This document shows positions 42,197-52,200 of a stretch of 64,000 nt of DNA, piece by piece; the stretch's first letter is position 1, and every line of letters begins with the position of its first letter. A program made the translations under genes and the position numbers. A model generated the notes under the pieces. That model was not told the DNA's origin. It saw only the letters and a program-made list of their open reading frames with translations, and ran no database searches. This DNA is from Bryobacteraceae bacterium (lineage in GTDB: Bacteria > Acidobacteriota > Terriglobia > Bryobacterales > Bryobacteraceae). Where the stretch lies: assembly GCA_025056455.1 (NCBI GenBank), contig JANWVY010000005.1:186001-250000 (forward strand). The letters run 5' to 3'.

Positions 42197-43027
42197 ATGG
42201 CGACTGACCGGCCATTTCAAGACCACGTCGTTTTAGTCACTGGCGCAGGACGCGGCATTGGAAAACGGATTGCACTCGGTTTCGCTCATGCGGGCGCTCG
42301 CCTTGGTCTTCTCGCCCGGAGCAAAGCGGAACTCGACCTCGCCCATTTGGAGATCGAACACGCTGGCGGATCGAGCCTTCGCCTTCGTGCCGACGTTCGC
42401 GATTATGAGCAAGTGAACGCTGCGGTGGAGCGCCTGCGTGCCCATTTCGGCGATCTGCACGTCGTCGTCTGTGCCGCCGCAATTCAAGGTCCCATCGGCC
42501 CTTTCGTTGACGTGCAACCGAAGCACTGGGAAGAGGCTGTGCAAACCAATTTGTTCGGAGTCATGAACGTGTGCCGGGCGGCGCTGCCCAGCATGATCGC
42601 CAAACGTAGGGGCAAAATTATCGTTCTGGGCGGCGGTGGAGCTGGTACCGCCCGTCCCAATTTTTCTGCTTACGCTGCCTCGAAGGCCGCTGTCGTGCGC
42701 TTTGTGGAGACTTTGGGGGAAGAGCTACGTCACCACAACGTGCAAATCAATTGCATGGCGCCAGGAGGCACCTACACCAACATGACCGATGAGATCCTGC
42801 GGGCTGGAGAACGGGCGGGTCCCAAGGAGATTGCGGACGCCCAGCAGATCCGGCTGACGGGCGGCGTGTCACCGGAGCGGCAAATTGCTCTTGCCCTGTT
42901 TCTTGCTTCCGAAACATCGAACCATATCAGCGGCAAAATTATTCACGTCAACGACGAGTGGAGAAAGCTCGCTCATTCCGTGGTCCATCCCGAAATTTAC
43001 ACGCTTCGCCGGGTGCAAAAAGTATAG
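42197..43027 (+). CDS. Short-chain dehydrogenase/reductase
   Basis: A 276-residue classical SDR. It has the TGAGRGIG cofactor loop (about residues 15-22), CAAA(I) in place of NNAG, the catalytic Ser region (a Gly-rich VLGGGGAGTARPNF where the Ser is not obvious), and YAASK (Tyr/Lys of the triad, about 157-161). The Arg-containing LLARSKAEL after strand 2 suggests NADP preference. GGTGGAG lies just upstream of the ATG at 42197; the larger upstream open frame is not supported. The Tyr-Lys dyad is intact but the conserved Ser is not recognisable, which deserves caution. It is followed 24 bases later by the sulfatase-fold gene, probably in one operon. Confidence 0.82.
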   Translation: MATDRPFQDHVVLVTGAGRGIGKRIALGFAHAGARLGLLARSKAELDLAHLEIEHAGGSSLRLRADVRDYEQVNAAVERLRAHFGDLHVVVCAAAIQGPIGPFVDVQPKHWEEAVQTNLFGVMNVCRAALPSMIAKRRGKIIVLGGGGAGTARPNFSAYAASKAAVVRFVETLGEELRHHNVQINCMAPGGTYTNMTDEILRAGERAGPKEIADAQQIRLTGGVSPERQIALALFLASETSNHISGKIIHVNDEWRKLAHSVVHPEIYTLRRVQKV

Positions 43028-43038
43028 CGGTTGCCTGA

Positions 43039-43044
43039 TAGGAT
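43039..43044 (+). promoter_or_regulatory. TAGGAT, seven bases before the ATG at 43052
   Basis: A possible -10 with the spacing seen at other leaderless-type starts in this window. It lies just after the dehydrogenase stop codon, so it could add an internal promoter to the operon; GGAT could alternatively act as a weak Shine-Dalgarno. Confidence 0.25.
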
Positions 43045-43051
43045 ATACGCC

Positions 43052-44512
43052 ATGCAACGACGCGCCTTTCTGCACGCCGCCACTTGGTCCACGGCACTCG
43101 CCGGTCCGTCTGTTTCTACTCAGAACTCCGAGGCTAAAAGCAAGTGGAACATTCTAGTCCTGGTCTCCGACACCCTACGTCAGGACTACCTGGAACCGTA
43201 TGGAAACACTTGGGTAAGAACTCCCCACCTGGCACGCTTGGCGCAAGAAAGCGCGGTTTTTGAAAACGCGCGGCCCGAATCGCTCCCTACGATTCCCACC
43301 CGGCGAACTTTGCACTCCGGCCGCCGCGCCTTTCCTTTTCGCAACTACCAGCCGCTACCGTGGGATAACGTCTATTTACCGGGCTGGATGCCGATGTCCT
43401 CTCAGGAGGACACCGTGGCCGAAGCGCTTGGGCGCGCCGGCTATATCTGCGGTTTTGTGAGTGACGTCCCCCACTACTTCGTGCCCGGTATGAACTTCAC
43501 CCGCGGCTTTCACCAGTGGGAGTTTATTCGCGGCGCAGCCGAAGATCGTTACCGCAGTCCAGCGCCCTACGATCAGGCCCGCATTCAGGCGAAGTATGTG
43601 GGGCGCGGGCCTATGCACGTCGCTAATCTTGGCGGGTTCGAACCGGATGAAATGGCCTTTACGACACCTCGCACCATCAGCGCCGCCATGCGGTTTTTAG
43701 AAGAGAACCGCGAGAATCAGCAGCCGTTTTACCTCTACGTGGACACCTTTCCACCGCACGAAAGCTGGGAGGCGCCCCGCCAGTACTACCAGCTTTACCG
43801 CGATCCTGCTTATCAAGGCAAAACCTATCTCAGCCTCCCCTACGACACGCTGTTTCAGACGCCCGTGCCCGAAGCAGCGGTCAAAAATGCACAAGCGCAC
43901 TATGCGGGGCTGATCACCATGGTGGATCATTGGATCGGCAAACTGTTGGGCAAGCTCGAGGAGCTTGGCAAGGACCGCTCCACGCTGATGTTCTTTTTGA
44001 GCGATCATGGCACCAATTTCGGCGATAATCCCGAGCGTGTAACGGGGAAGCCTGCCGGCGCCCTTTATCCCGGAACCATGAACATTCCGCTCTTAGTCCG
44101 TCATCCCGAGAGAAAAAGTGGCGGAAAACGATTTCAACAGCGGGTTTCCACGCTCGATTTGCCAGCCAGTGTCTGCGCCGCGGCGGGCGTCTCTCCGCGC
44201 GAGGGCCTGCACGGAAAGAACCTACTACCGCTGCTGGAAGGCGAGGCCTTCTCCGGCCGAGAGTATCAGACCTGTCGCTACAGCAACTGCGTGTGGTACG
44301 CCGACTCCCGCATCTGGTATTTCTCCACCATCCACTGGCAAAACATACGCCTCTTTGATCTCGAAGCCAGCCACCCGTTCCGGGAGAATATCGCCCCGAA
44401 AGCAGCCGACCGCGTTGCTTTAGCTCAGCGCCGAATCTTGGAGGATGCTGGCGGAGCGCTCCCCGCCTATCCGTTGACTGCCTCTGACCGGGTAAAGGCA
44501 CCATTCATTTAG
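43052..44512 (+). CDS. Sulfatase-fold hydrolase with Thr in place of formylglycine Cys
   Basis: A 486-residue enzyme of the alkaline-phosphatase/sulfatase superfamily. Metal-binding residues are seen in VLVSDTLRQDYLEPYGN (about 36-52) and FFLSDHGTNFGDN (about 312-324). The core sulfatase signature C/S-x-P-x-R appears as TIPTR (residues 80-84), so the nucleophile position holds Thr80 and cannot be converted to formylglycine. This suggests a phosphodiesterase- or phosphonate-hydrolase-like activity, as Thr nucleophiles are known in that branch of the superfamily. A short N-terminal RRAFLHAATWS may be a twin-arginine signal. It follows the dehydrogenase by 24 bases. Confidence 0.8.
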   Translation: MQRRAFLHAATWSTALAGPSVSTQNSEAKSKWNILVLVSDTLRQDYLEPYGNTWVRTPHLARLAQESAVFENARPESLPTIPTRRTLHSGRRAFPFRNYQPLPWDNVYLPGWMPMSSQEDTVAEALGRAGYICGFVSDVPHYFVPGMNFTRGFHQWEFIRGAAEDRYRSPAPYDQARIQAKYVGRGPMHVANLGGFEPDEMAFTTPRTISAAMRFLEENRENQQPFYLYVDTFPPHESWEAPRQYYQLYRDPAYQGKTYLSLPYDTLFQTPVPEAAVKNAQAHYAGLITMVDHWIGKLLGKLEELGKDRSTLMFFLSDHGTNFGDNPERVTGKPAGALYPGTMNIPLLVRHPERKSGGKRFQQRVSTLDLPASVCAAAGVSPREGLHGKNLLPLLEGEAFSGREYQTCRYSNCVWYADSRIWYFSTIHWQNIRLFDLEASHPFRENIAPKAADRVALAQRRILEDAGGALPAYPLTASDRVKAPFI

Positions 44513-44553
44513 CGACCCGCGCCTCTTTCCACGAGCCGTTTGGCCGCCTTCGC

Positions 44554-44559
44554 TACAAT
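44554..44559 (+). promoter_or_regulatory. -10 element TACAAT, seven bases before uppP
   Basis: TACAAT followed by exactly seven bases and the ATG at 44567. There is no Shine-Dalgarno, so a leaderless transcript is likely. Confidence 0.5.
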
Positions 44560-44566
44560 TGCACCC

Positions 44567-45391
44567 ATGGATTTCTCCCTCCTTTGGAAAACGCTCCTCA
44601 TGGGCGTCATCGAGGGACTCACTGAGTTCTTGCCAATCTCCTCCACCGGCCATCTCATCCTAGCCGGCTCGCTTCTTGGCTTTGCCAATGAAAAAGGCGA
44701 GGTTTTTGAGATCTTTATTCAAAGCGGCGCCATGTTGGCGGTTTTAGTAGCCTACCGCGAGCGGTTTCGGCGCGTATTGAGCGGCGTGTGGAAGGACCCC
44801 TCTTGCCAGCGATTTGTTTTGAACCTTGCCCTTGCCTTCTTACCGGCGGCAATCGCCGGGCTGGCTTTTGGCAAGGCCATTAAGTCCCAACTTTTCAAGC
44901 CGCTACCCGTAGCGCTAGCCTTCATTCTGGGAGGGCTCCTGATTTTGTGGGCCGAAAAAAGAAAACATTCCATCCGCGTCAGCCAGGTGGATGAAATGTG
45001 CTGGCTAGATGCGTTGAAGGTGGGTTGCGCTCAATGCCTGGCTCTCATACCGGGCACGTCGCGATCAGGAGCGACCATCCTGGGGGGCTTGTTGTTTGGC
45101 CTGTCCCGGCCCGCTGCGACAGAGTTTTCGTTTTTCCTAGCTGTGCCCACGCTGACTGCGGCGGGCGCCTACGATCTTTACAAACACCGCCATTTGCTTT
45201 CCCGTTCTGACCTGGCGGTCTTCGGCTTAGGGGCCTTGGCGGCCTTCCTCTCGGCTTATCTTTGCGTGCGCTGGCTGCTTCGTTACGTAAGCTCACACGA
45301 TTTTAGCCTTTTTGCCTGGTACCGGATCGCCTTTGGATTGCTGGTGCTGGTCACGGGATTTTTTGGCTGGGTGAATTGGAATGCACCTTGA
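44567..45391 (+). CDS. uppP: Undecaprenyl-diphosphatase UppP
   Basis: A 274-residue integral membrane enzyme that dephosphorylates undecaprenyl pyrophosphate to recycle the lipid carrier for peptidoglycan synthesis; also known as BacA, as it gives bacitracin tolerance. Family motifs are [15 protein letters not shown] (about residues 16-30) and [10 protein letters not shown] (about 162-171), both intact including the Ser and Arg of the active site. About eight transmembrane helices are visible. ATG 44567 is preferred over an in-frame GTG 27 bases upstream because it begins [17 protein letters not shown]. It is convergent with the CoA transferase gene. Confidence 0.93.
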   Translation: MDFSLLWKTLLMGVIEGLTEFLPISSTGHLILAGSLLGFANEKGEVFEIFIQSGAMLAVLVAYRERFRRVLSGVWKDPSCQRFVLNLALAFLPAAIAGLAFGKAIKSQLFKPLPVALAFILGGLLILWAEKRKHSIRVSQVDEMCWLDALKVGCAQCLALIPGTSRSGATILGGLLFGLSRPAATEFSFFLAVPTLTAAGAYDLYKHRHLLSRSDLAVFGLGALAAFLSAYLCVRWLLRYVSSHDFSLFAWYRIAFGLLVLVTGFFGWVNWNAP

Positions 45392-45448
45392 GGCGGGCGC
45401 CCTCAACAGGCCGAAGCTCTCCCCAAGCGAAGGCGGCGGCCCAAACCT

Positions 45449-46471
45449 TCACCGGCTGAGGTACTCCTCCGTGTGCTCGCCTAAGGCAGGGACTTTTCCG
45501 GGGAAGTCAAAGGAAATATCTGCCATGGCTTCTGCGACCGTGCGTACCGGCGTCACGCAAACGTCCCGTTCCTTGAGCATGTCCCACCACTCGGCTGCGC
45601 TGCGTTGCCGGAAAATCGCTTGAAACACAGAAATGATCTCCGAACGCTGGGGATCTTCCGCAAACTGATGGGCCGCGTATTCCGGGCGACCCAGCGCCTC
45701 GCACAAATTTCTCCAAAATTTGGCCTCGAGCGCTCCGACGGCGATGTAGCGCTGGTCCGCCGTTGCGTAGATGTGGTAGCAGGCATAGCGGCCGCTTAAG
45801 ACCTCCTGGCCGCGCCGGGGAACTGCCCCGCCTTCTAGCTGCGCTCTGGCTACCGCTAAGAAGCTGGCCGCACCGCGCATCATGTTGATCTCTACATACT
45901 GGCCGCATCCCGTCTGCCGCCGTTTGAGCAGGGCCGCTAGAGCGCCGATCAGCGCCTGCATGGAGCCGCCTGCGATGTCTGCAATTTGGATCCCTGGAAT
46001 TGTTGGTGGGCCTTCTGGCTCTCCGATCAGATCCAAAACGCCAGCCATCGCCAGATAATTGACGTCGTGCCCGGCTAGATCTCGAAAAGCCCCTTGGCTG
46101 CCATACCCGGTCACGGCTACGTAGATCAGCTGGGGATTTTGGCGGTGAAGCGCCTGCCAGCCACAGTTCAGACGGTCCATCACTCCCGGGCGGAAGCCTT
46201 CCACCACCAGGTCGGCGGAAGCAGCAAGCTGATGGAATCGCTGCTGGTCGGAGGCCAGCTTTAAATTCAAGACGACGCTTTTCTTTCCCCGGTTCACCAG
46301 CTCAAAGAGCCCCTCCGGCCGCATGTGTCGCATCGGGTCGCCTTGTCCTGGTTCCTCAATCTTGATCACTTCGGCGCCCATTTGCACCATCCATTGGGTC
46401 GCCAGCGGGCCTGGCAACAGACGCGTTAGATCCAGCACGCGAATACCTTGCAAGGCTTCAATCGCAAGCAT
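45449..46471 (-). CDS. CaiB/BaiF-type CoA transferase or alpha-methylacyl-CoA racemase
   Basis: A 340-residue enzyme of the class III CoA transferase family. The N-terminus has the family signature IRVLDLTRLLPGPLATQ and EVIKIEEPGQGD (about 10-50). Residues GHDVNYLA (about 126-133) and IADIAGG (about 155-161) match the His and Asp of the racemase active site in alpha-methylacyl-CoA racemases, and the length is closer to racemases than to the 400-residue transferases. It is divergent from an acyl-CoA ligase, which suggests a fatty or branched-chain acid pathway. TACACT lies six bases before the ATG. Confidence 0.8.
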   Translation of the reverse strand: MLAIEALQGIRVLDLTRLLPGPLATQWMVQMGAEVIKIEEPGQGDPMRHMRPEGLFELVNRGKKSVVLNLKLASDQQRFHQLAASADLVVEGFRPGVMDRLNCGWQALHRQNPQLIYVAVTGYGSQGAFRDLAGHDVNYLAMAGVLDLIGEPEGPPTIPGIQIADIAGGSMQALIGALAALLKRRQTGCGQYVEINMMRGAASFLAVARAQLEGGAVPRRGQEVLSGRYACYHIYATADQRYIAVGALEAKFWRNLCEALGRPEYAAHQFAEDPQRSEIISVFQAIFRQRSAAEWWDMLKERDVCVTPVRTVAEAMADISFDFPGKVPALGEHTEEYLSR

Positions 46472-46477
46472 GCCGCG

Positions 46478-46483
46478 AGTGTA
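46478..46483 (-). promoter_or_regulatory. TACACT, six bases before the CoA transferase ATG
   Basis: On the minus strand, TACACT is followed by CGCGGC and the ATG at 46471, without a Shine-Dalgarno. Its divergent partner is TATACT at 46512. Confidence 0.4.
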
Positions 46484-46511
46484 GCGAAGATTGCGCCGTC
46501 GTGTTTTGCTC

Positions 46512-46517
46512 TATACT
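46512..46517 (+). promoter_or_regulatory. TATACT, seven bases before the acyl-CoA ligase ATG
   Basis: TATACT (5 of 6 consensus bases) is followed by seven bases and the ATG at 46525, with no Shine-Dalgarno. TTGCGC at 46491 could be a -35 with a short 15-base spacer. Confidence 0.5.
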
Positions 46518-46524
46518 TCCTGGA

Positions 46525-48141
46525 ATGTTGAGCTATGTGAAAGGTCCTGACGCACAGCTGTTAGAACTGACCGTGGATGAGGCGTTTCAACGCACCGTGA
46601 AACGCCTGGGAAATCACCTGGCTTTGGTGGTTAGCCGCCAAGGCCAGCGACTAAGCTGGCGCGAGCTCGATTTGCGGGTCGAAGCCACCGCCCGCGGACT
46701 TGCCGGACTCGGCTTACGTCCGGGCGACCGGGTCGGCGTCTGGTCTACAAACAACCTCGAATGGATTCTTCTGCAACTGGCGACGGCACGCCTCGGTCTT
46801 GTCCTGATTAATGTCAACCCGGCCTACCGCTCCTGGGAGCTCAAATATGTCCTTGAGAAGTCCGGGATGAAGGCGCTCTTTCTTTTGGAAAGGGATGCAC
46901 GCGCGAATTATCGCGAAATTTTGGCGCGGGCCTTGGAGGGGGCGGTCACGTCGTTGGAACATACGGTCTTCTTCGATCACGACAGTTGGAACCGGATGTT
47001 GGCCGAAGGGCGAGATTACGTGTTACCAGTCCTTTCATCCAGTCAAGTCGTAAACATCCAGTACACTTCAGGAACGACCGGTTCGCCCAAAGGGGTTCTC
47101 CTCACGCATCGCAACCTGGTCAACAACGCCTGGTTGATCGCACAACGGTTACGCCTGACCGAGGCCGACCGTCTGTGTTCACCCGTGCCCCTCTATCATT
47201 GCTTCGGCTGCGTGATGAGCTCGTTGCTGTGTTTTGTGACTGGAGCCACGTTGATTCTTCCTGCTCCCCAATTCGACCCGCTGGCCACGCTGGAAGCGGT
47301 GCACCGTGAGCGCGCCACTGCGTTGTACGGTGTCCCCACGATGTTTATCGCCGAGCTACAACAAGCCCGCTTTGCAGAATTTGATCTGACCAGCTTGCGA
47401 ACGGGAATCATGGCCGGGGCGCCCTGTCCGATCGAACTCATGCGCCGCGTGATTCACGACATGCATTGTTCGGGCATGACCATTGCGTATGGGCAGACGG
47501 AAAGTTCGCCTGTGATTACACTGTCCCATCCCGAGGATCCCATCGAATTGCGGGTCGGCACAGTGGGGTGCGCCATGCCTGCCACGGAAGTCAAAATTGT
47601 GTCGCCCCAAACCGGCGAGACGCTTCCCGTGGGCCAAGTCGGCGAGTTGTGCACCCGAGGTTATCTGGTCATGAAAGGCTATGATGGCAATACTCAAGCC
47701 ACCCAGGAGGCCATCGATCCCGAGGGATGGCTTCATACTGGCGATCTCGCAGTGATGTATGAAAATGGCTATTTCGGAATCCGCGGCCGCGCCCGCGACA
47801 TGATTATCCGGGGTGGCGAAAATATCTATCCGCGTGAAATTGAAGATTTCTTTTATACACACCCCGCTGTTTCTGACGTCGCCGTCTTCGGCGTTCCGGA
47901 TGAGCGGCTTGGTGAAGTGGTCTGCGCCTGGGTCCGTCTCAAGCCTGGTTTTCAGGCGACGGCGGAGCAACTGCGCGAGTATTGCCGGGAGCGCATTGCG
48001 CATTACAAAACGCCCGCCTACATCCGCATCGTGGACGAATTTCCGCTCACGGTGACCGGGAAGATCCAGAAGTTTCGAATGCGAGAAGCGGAAATCGCGG
48101 CGCGCGGGCTGCAAGGAGCGGCAAGCGTCGAAACCGCCTAG
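46525..48141 (+). CDS. Long- or medium-chain acyl-CoA synthetase (AMP-binding)
   Basis: A 538-residue adenylate-forming enzyme that activates a carboxylic acid to its CoA thioester. The AMP-binding motifs are YTSGTTGSPKGVLLTHRNL (about 175-193), YGQTESSP (about 321-328), GWLHTGDLA (about 400-408) and the C-terminal Lys of LTVTGKIQKFRM (about 505-516). The start at ATG 46525 gives MLSYVKGPDAQLL; an in-frame GTG 24 bases upstream lies inside the promoter. It resembles FadD3/Acs-type fatty-acyl ligases. The divergent CoA transferase/racemase suggests a shared acid substrate. Confidence 0.85.
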   Translation: MLSYVKGPDAQLLELTVDEAFQRTVKRLGNHLALVVSRQGQRLSWRELDLRVEATARGLAGLGLRPGDRVGVWSTNNLEWILLQLATARLGLVLINVNPAYRSWELKYVLEKSGMKALFLLERDARANYREILARALEGAVTSLEHTVFFDHDSWNRMLAEGRDYVLPVLSSSQVVNIQYTSGTTGSPKGVLLTHRNLVNNAWLIAQRLRLTEADRLCSPVPLYHCFGCVMSSLLCFVTGATLILPAPQFDPLATLEAVHRERATALYGVPTMFIAELQQARFAEFDLTSLRTGIMAGAPCPIELMRRVIHDMHCSGMTIAYGQTESSPVITLSHPEDPIELRVGTVGCAMPATEVKIVSPQTGETLPVGQVGELCTRGYLVMKGYDGNTQATQEAIDPEGWLHTGDLAVMYENGYFGIRGRARDMIIRGGENIYPREIEDFFYTHPAVSDVAVFGVPDERLGEVVCAWVRLKPGFQATAEQLREYCRERIAHYKTPAYIRIVDEFPLTVTGKIQKFRMREAEIAARGLQGAASVETA

Positions 48142-48148
48142 TGCCGTT

Positions 48149-49099
48149 TCAACCCGTCTTCACCACATTCTGAGGGGAGCCTGCATAGTAGCTCCATACA
48201 TTTTCAATGGCCAGCTCGAGCCCGGCTTCAAGAACCTCAGGAGTGATGCCGGCCGAATGCGGCGTGAGCACAACATTGTCCAGTTTCGTCAGGATGTGAC
48301 CTGGGGGTAACGGCTCGGTTTCGAAGACATCTAATCCCGCTCCTCCCACTTGGCCGCTTTGCAAGGCCTCCACTAGAGCTTGTTCGTCGACAATCGGGCC
48401 ACGCGCCGTGTTGATGAAGATGACGCCTGGCTTCATGGCGGCAAATTGCGCTCTCCCTAAAAGATGCCGGGTTTGTTCGGAGAGACGCAGGTGCAAGCTC
48501 ACCACGTCGCTTTGGCGGAATAGCTCATCGAGATCCTGCGCCAGTGGGAAGCCGAGTGAGGGATCTGGATGAAACGTCCAAGCGAGAACCCGCATGCCAA
48601 TGCCTTGCCCTAGGCGCGCAAACTGGCGGCCGATGGCCCCCAACCCAATAACGCCTAACGTCTTGCCATGGAGTTGGATGGAAGCGCCGCGGGGCCACTC
48701 CCCTCTTCGCACTCGGGCATCGGTGAGCGGTAAACGGCGCGCCACGGCCAGCAGCAGCGCTAAAGCGTGCTCAGCGATCGACACAGCCGCCACGCCGGGG
48801 GTGTTGGTCACCGTCACGCCATGCTCGGCAGCCGCCTGCAAATCCACGTGATCTGTGCCAGTTCCCCACAGAGAAAGCAATTTGAGCTGGGGACAACTTT
48901 CAAAAACATGCCGGCTGAATTTCGTCGACGACCGGATGTTGATCACAACTTCTGCGTCTTGAATCCGCTCAATGAGCGCCTGCTCGCTTCCAGGAAGCGT
49001 GTCGTAATAGAGGACCGGCGTCCTGGCGATTAACTTTTTGTAGGCAGCGCTCGGTCCCAGAACAGCGGGGGCGTCATCTGGAATCACGATCGTGGGCAT
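48149..49099 (-). CDS. D-isomer-specific 2-hydroxyacid dehydrogenase
   Basis: A 316-residue NAD-dependent dehydrogenase of the phosphoglycerate-dehydrogenase family. The cofactor site is GVIGLGAIGRQFARLGQ (about 142-158), with VVSLHLRLSEQTRHLLG and FINTARGPIVDEQAL containing the catalytic Arg, GLDVFETEPLPPGH with the catalytic Glu, and LTPHSAGIT with the catalytic His. Length and motifs fit; it has no regulatory ACT domain, so it is not the serine-pathway enzyme with certainty. It is convergent with the acyl-CoA ligase, seven bases apart. TACGAT lies six bases before the ATG. Confidence 0.85.
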   Translation of the reverse strand: MPTIVIPDDAPAVLGPSAAYKKLIARTPVLYYDTLPGSEQALIERIQDAEVVINIRSSTKFSRHVFESCPQLKLLSLWGTGTDHVDLQAAAEHGVTVTNTPGVAAVSIAEHALALLLAVARRLPLTDARVRRGEWPRGASIQLHGKTLGVIGLGAIGRQFARLGQGIGMRVLAWTFHPDPSLGFPLAQDLDELFRQSDVVSLHLRLSEQTRHLLGRAQFAAMKPGVIFINTARGPIVDEQALVEALQSGQVGGAGLDVFETEPLPPGHILTKLDNVVLTPHSAGITPEVLEAGLELAIENVWSYYAGSPQNVVKTG

Positions 49100-49105
49100 C
49101 CGATT

Positions 49106-49111
49106 ATCGTA
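49106..49111 (-). promoter_or_regulatory. TACGAT, six bases before the dehydrogenase ATG
   Basis: On the minus strand TACGAT is followed by AATCGG and the ATG at 49099, with no Shine-Dalgarno; another leaderless-type start. Confidence 0.4.
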
Positions 49112-49148
49112 AAAGAAAAACCTCGGGCCCGGCCACCGGCGCTGCGAT

Positions 49149-49177
49149 AAAAAATGGCTGGGCCTAGAGCCCAGCCA
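49149..49177 (-). terminator. Rho-independent terminator of TonB receptor 2
   Basis: On the minus strand TGGCTGGGC, a 5-base loop and GCCCAGCCA form a perfect 9-bp stem (49155-49177), followed by six T (49149-49154). It lies 29 bases after the receptor stop codon. Confidence 0.9.
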
Positions 49178-49206
49178 CAGATCTGAACTTCTGGATTGCG
49201 TGCGGT

Positions 49207-52200
49207 TTAGAAATCGTAACGCACGGAAAGTTGCATCACCCGCGAAGGTTGCAACGTCCCCTGATAGCGACCGAAGTTGGTGCGGTTGCCAAGCGAAAGG
49301 TTAATGTTTGCCGGGTCAAATCGCACCGTGTTCGTCACGTTGAAAACTTCCCAGCGGAATTGGAGCGTGTGCTTCTCGTTGTAAGGCATGAAGATATTCT
49401 TGGCGAGACTAGCGTCCAGGTTAAACACGCCATCGCCGCGGATATTGTTGCGGTTGCCGATATCGCCGGGCAAGGTGAACCCAAAGGCGTCGAGAGCCGC
49501 CCGCGGGTTTTGGAAGATGTTCGGGCCAGAGAGCCGCGCCTCGGCTTGCGGGTTAGCCGGGTTTGCTACGGGCGCCGGAGCATTCTTGTTGGTTCCGTCT
49601 GCTGCCGGGGCAATTTGTGTTGCCCAGCCCGTAATGTTGTAGTTGGTGGGCCAGGTGCGGTTGTGACCTACGCTAGTCGGCAGGCCGGTAGTCTGGCGGA
49701 ACAAGCCGGCAATTTGCCAGCCGCCCACTAACAGATTCGAAAGCTTGCCAATGCTTCCAAAGAAGCGGCGACCCCGACCAAGCGGCAGGTTGTAGACGTA
49801 GTTCGCATTCAAATTATGGCGCTGGTCGAAGTCGGAGGAGGCGCGCATCAAGTGCCGCCGGTAGGGCGAAATAATAACGCCGCGTAGACCATCGCTGGTG
49901 CTTTGATTGTTTTCCGTCACCGAGCCCATGTCGATGGAGTGGGACCAGGTCCAGTTAAAGTCAATCTGGTCGCCGTTGCGGAATTGCTTGCGGATGCCAA
50001 GCTGAGCCGAATGGTAGCTGCTTGCGCCGACACTGCGGATAGCGCGCAGATAGGAGAACTGTGGGCTGTAGAAGGCGAACGGGCCCAAACGGCTAAAAGC
50101 GGGATCGCCGAAGCGGTCGGTCAACTCCAGCCAATAAGTAGCGTCAGGATGGGCGTCTTCCATCAAGCGCAAGGCCGCTTGGGTGGCCGTGAGCCCGCCT
50201 CCTGCAAGTCCAGGAAACATGTTTTCGAAGAACGGAATGGGCGCCACTCGTAACAGCTCGGCGTTGGTCAAGGGGCGCAGGACTTCGCGCCGCTCATTGA
50301 TGGCCATGCGGCTAATTAATAAACCAGCGGCTTCGTACCACGTCTGCCCGCTGGCGGGGTCGCGCAGGTTAACCGGTGTGGCCAGATCCTCGCTGGTCAG
50401 CGTGCGTCGCCCTTCGCTAGCCACATAGGCCATGGAAAGCAACCAGCCGCCCTTCATCTCGCGCTGCCAAGACACGTTCCAACGCATGACGTACGGTGCG
50501 CGTAAGCGATCATCGAGAGAATTGGTGATCTGGAAGGAATTGGGCTGGCGGATGGGAAAACCTGCCGGCGGCGGAGGAGTAATCAGCTGTTGCGGAATAT
50601 TGAATGTTCCGGTGAAGCGCGGCGCGTCGGCCAACGTCAAGCGCCCGGAACTGTTGGGAATGTTCGTCGACAAACCCAGAGCGCTGGCATCGTAGGCGCG
50701 AATCAAGCCCGCGCCGAAAACGTCGTAATACATCCCCCATCCCGCGCGCAGCACACTCTTTCCCGGGCCGCCGAAGAGAAACCTCGCCAGAGCGTTATCC
50801 GATTGTGGCGACCATGCCAGTGCAATACGGGGTGACCAGTTGTGGAGATTACTGTAAAGCGGCCGCCCGCCTGGCATGTTAGCCAGGGTAAATTCAATGG
50901 GCGGCAGACCGGTCTGGGCGCCAAGACCGGCGTTGGCGTTGGCCACGCGGCGGTCAAACCAATCGCTCAGCGGGATGGTCGGGCTGGTCTGTACGCCACG
51001 CTTTTCATAAATCGCCGGCCAGTACATGTAGCGCAGGCCAGCCGTCATGGTAAGGCTACGCGTCAGCTTCCAAGTATCCTGAAAGTAGACCTCGCTTTCC
51101 GTGCCCAGGAACGCGCGCGGATTGGGCTCGCCGCGGCCCAGAGGAACCACCTGTCCGTTGCGTGGTAAGTAGTTGTAGCGGGAATTCACCTGCGTAACGA
51201 GGCCAAAAACCATCGCCACGGCGTCGTTAAACTGCGTACGGCCCCCTGGGTTGATCGCTACAGAAGGGTCCCCTGTGGTGAATGGAGCGCTGAGAATATT
51301 CCCGCTCGCCGTCAGCCACGATGAGTTGCTGCTGGCCGTAAAGAAGGAGTTGTCCCAGCTCAGGCGGTCATTGGTGAAATGGCGGTAGCTGCCCCCAAAT
51401 TGGAAGGTGTGGGCCCCGCGGGTCCAGGTGAAATCCTGGGTCAAATGGTGAGTTGGCGAGATGCGGCGGAAGGAGCGAGTCAAACCGACGGGATCCGAAA
51501 GCGGTCGCCAGGAAACGATCTCGTAGGTTCCAATCCCAGCATCCTCGAGGCTTTGCCGGGTGAGCCCGTAGCGCGTTGTGCTGAATATGGTGGGCCGCAG
51601 CGTTGCGTTCCAACCAATCGCAATCCCTTTACTGTTGGTGAGGGAGCGGAAGTTTGGCGGACGTCCTGGGAATTGCGGCGGGCCGTTCTCCACATCGTCC
51701 TGGAGCTGCCCTCGAACAAAGAAATTGTGCTTGTCATTCAGCACGTAATCAAGCCTTGCGATGTAGGTGTAGAAGTCGTTTCGGATCGGAGCGTTGAAGC
51801 GGAACCCGGACGTGTTGATGCCATCGCCGGCTGTGGGATCGTTCGGCAACGGGTAGGAGCGAAATACTTCCAGCGCCGCTTGGTTCACCCCAGGGGCGTA
51901 ATTCAAACGAGAGGCGAGCTCCGCAGGTGATACTTGCACGACGTTGCCGGCCCGGGAGACATAGGAAGCTATGCCCTGCCGGATCGTCGCCGTTGGAACT
52001 GTTCGCAGGATGCTCTGCTCAAAAAGATCTCGCCGCCCCTCGACATTGCCAAAAAGGAAGAGGCGGTTTTTCTTGAGCGGTCCTCCCAGGCTCGCCCCAG
52101 CAATATTCCGATTTAACTTTGGTGTACGCAAACCAGTCAGGTTGTTAAAGAAGGTGTTGGCGTTAAATTCCCGGTTCCGCACAAACCAGTAAGCCGAACC

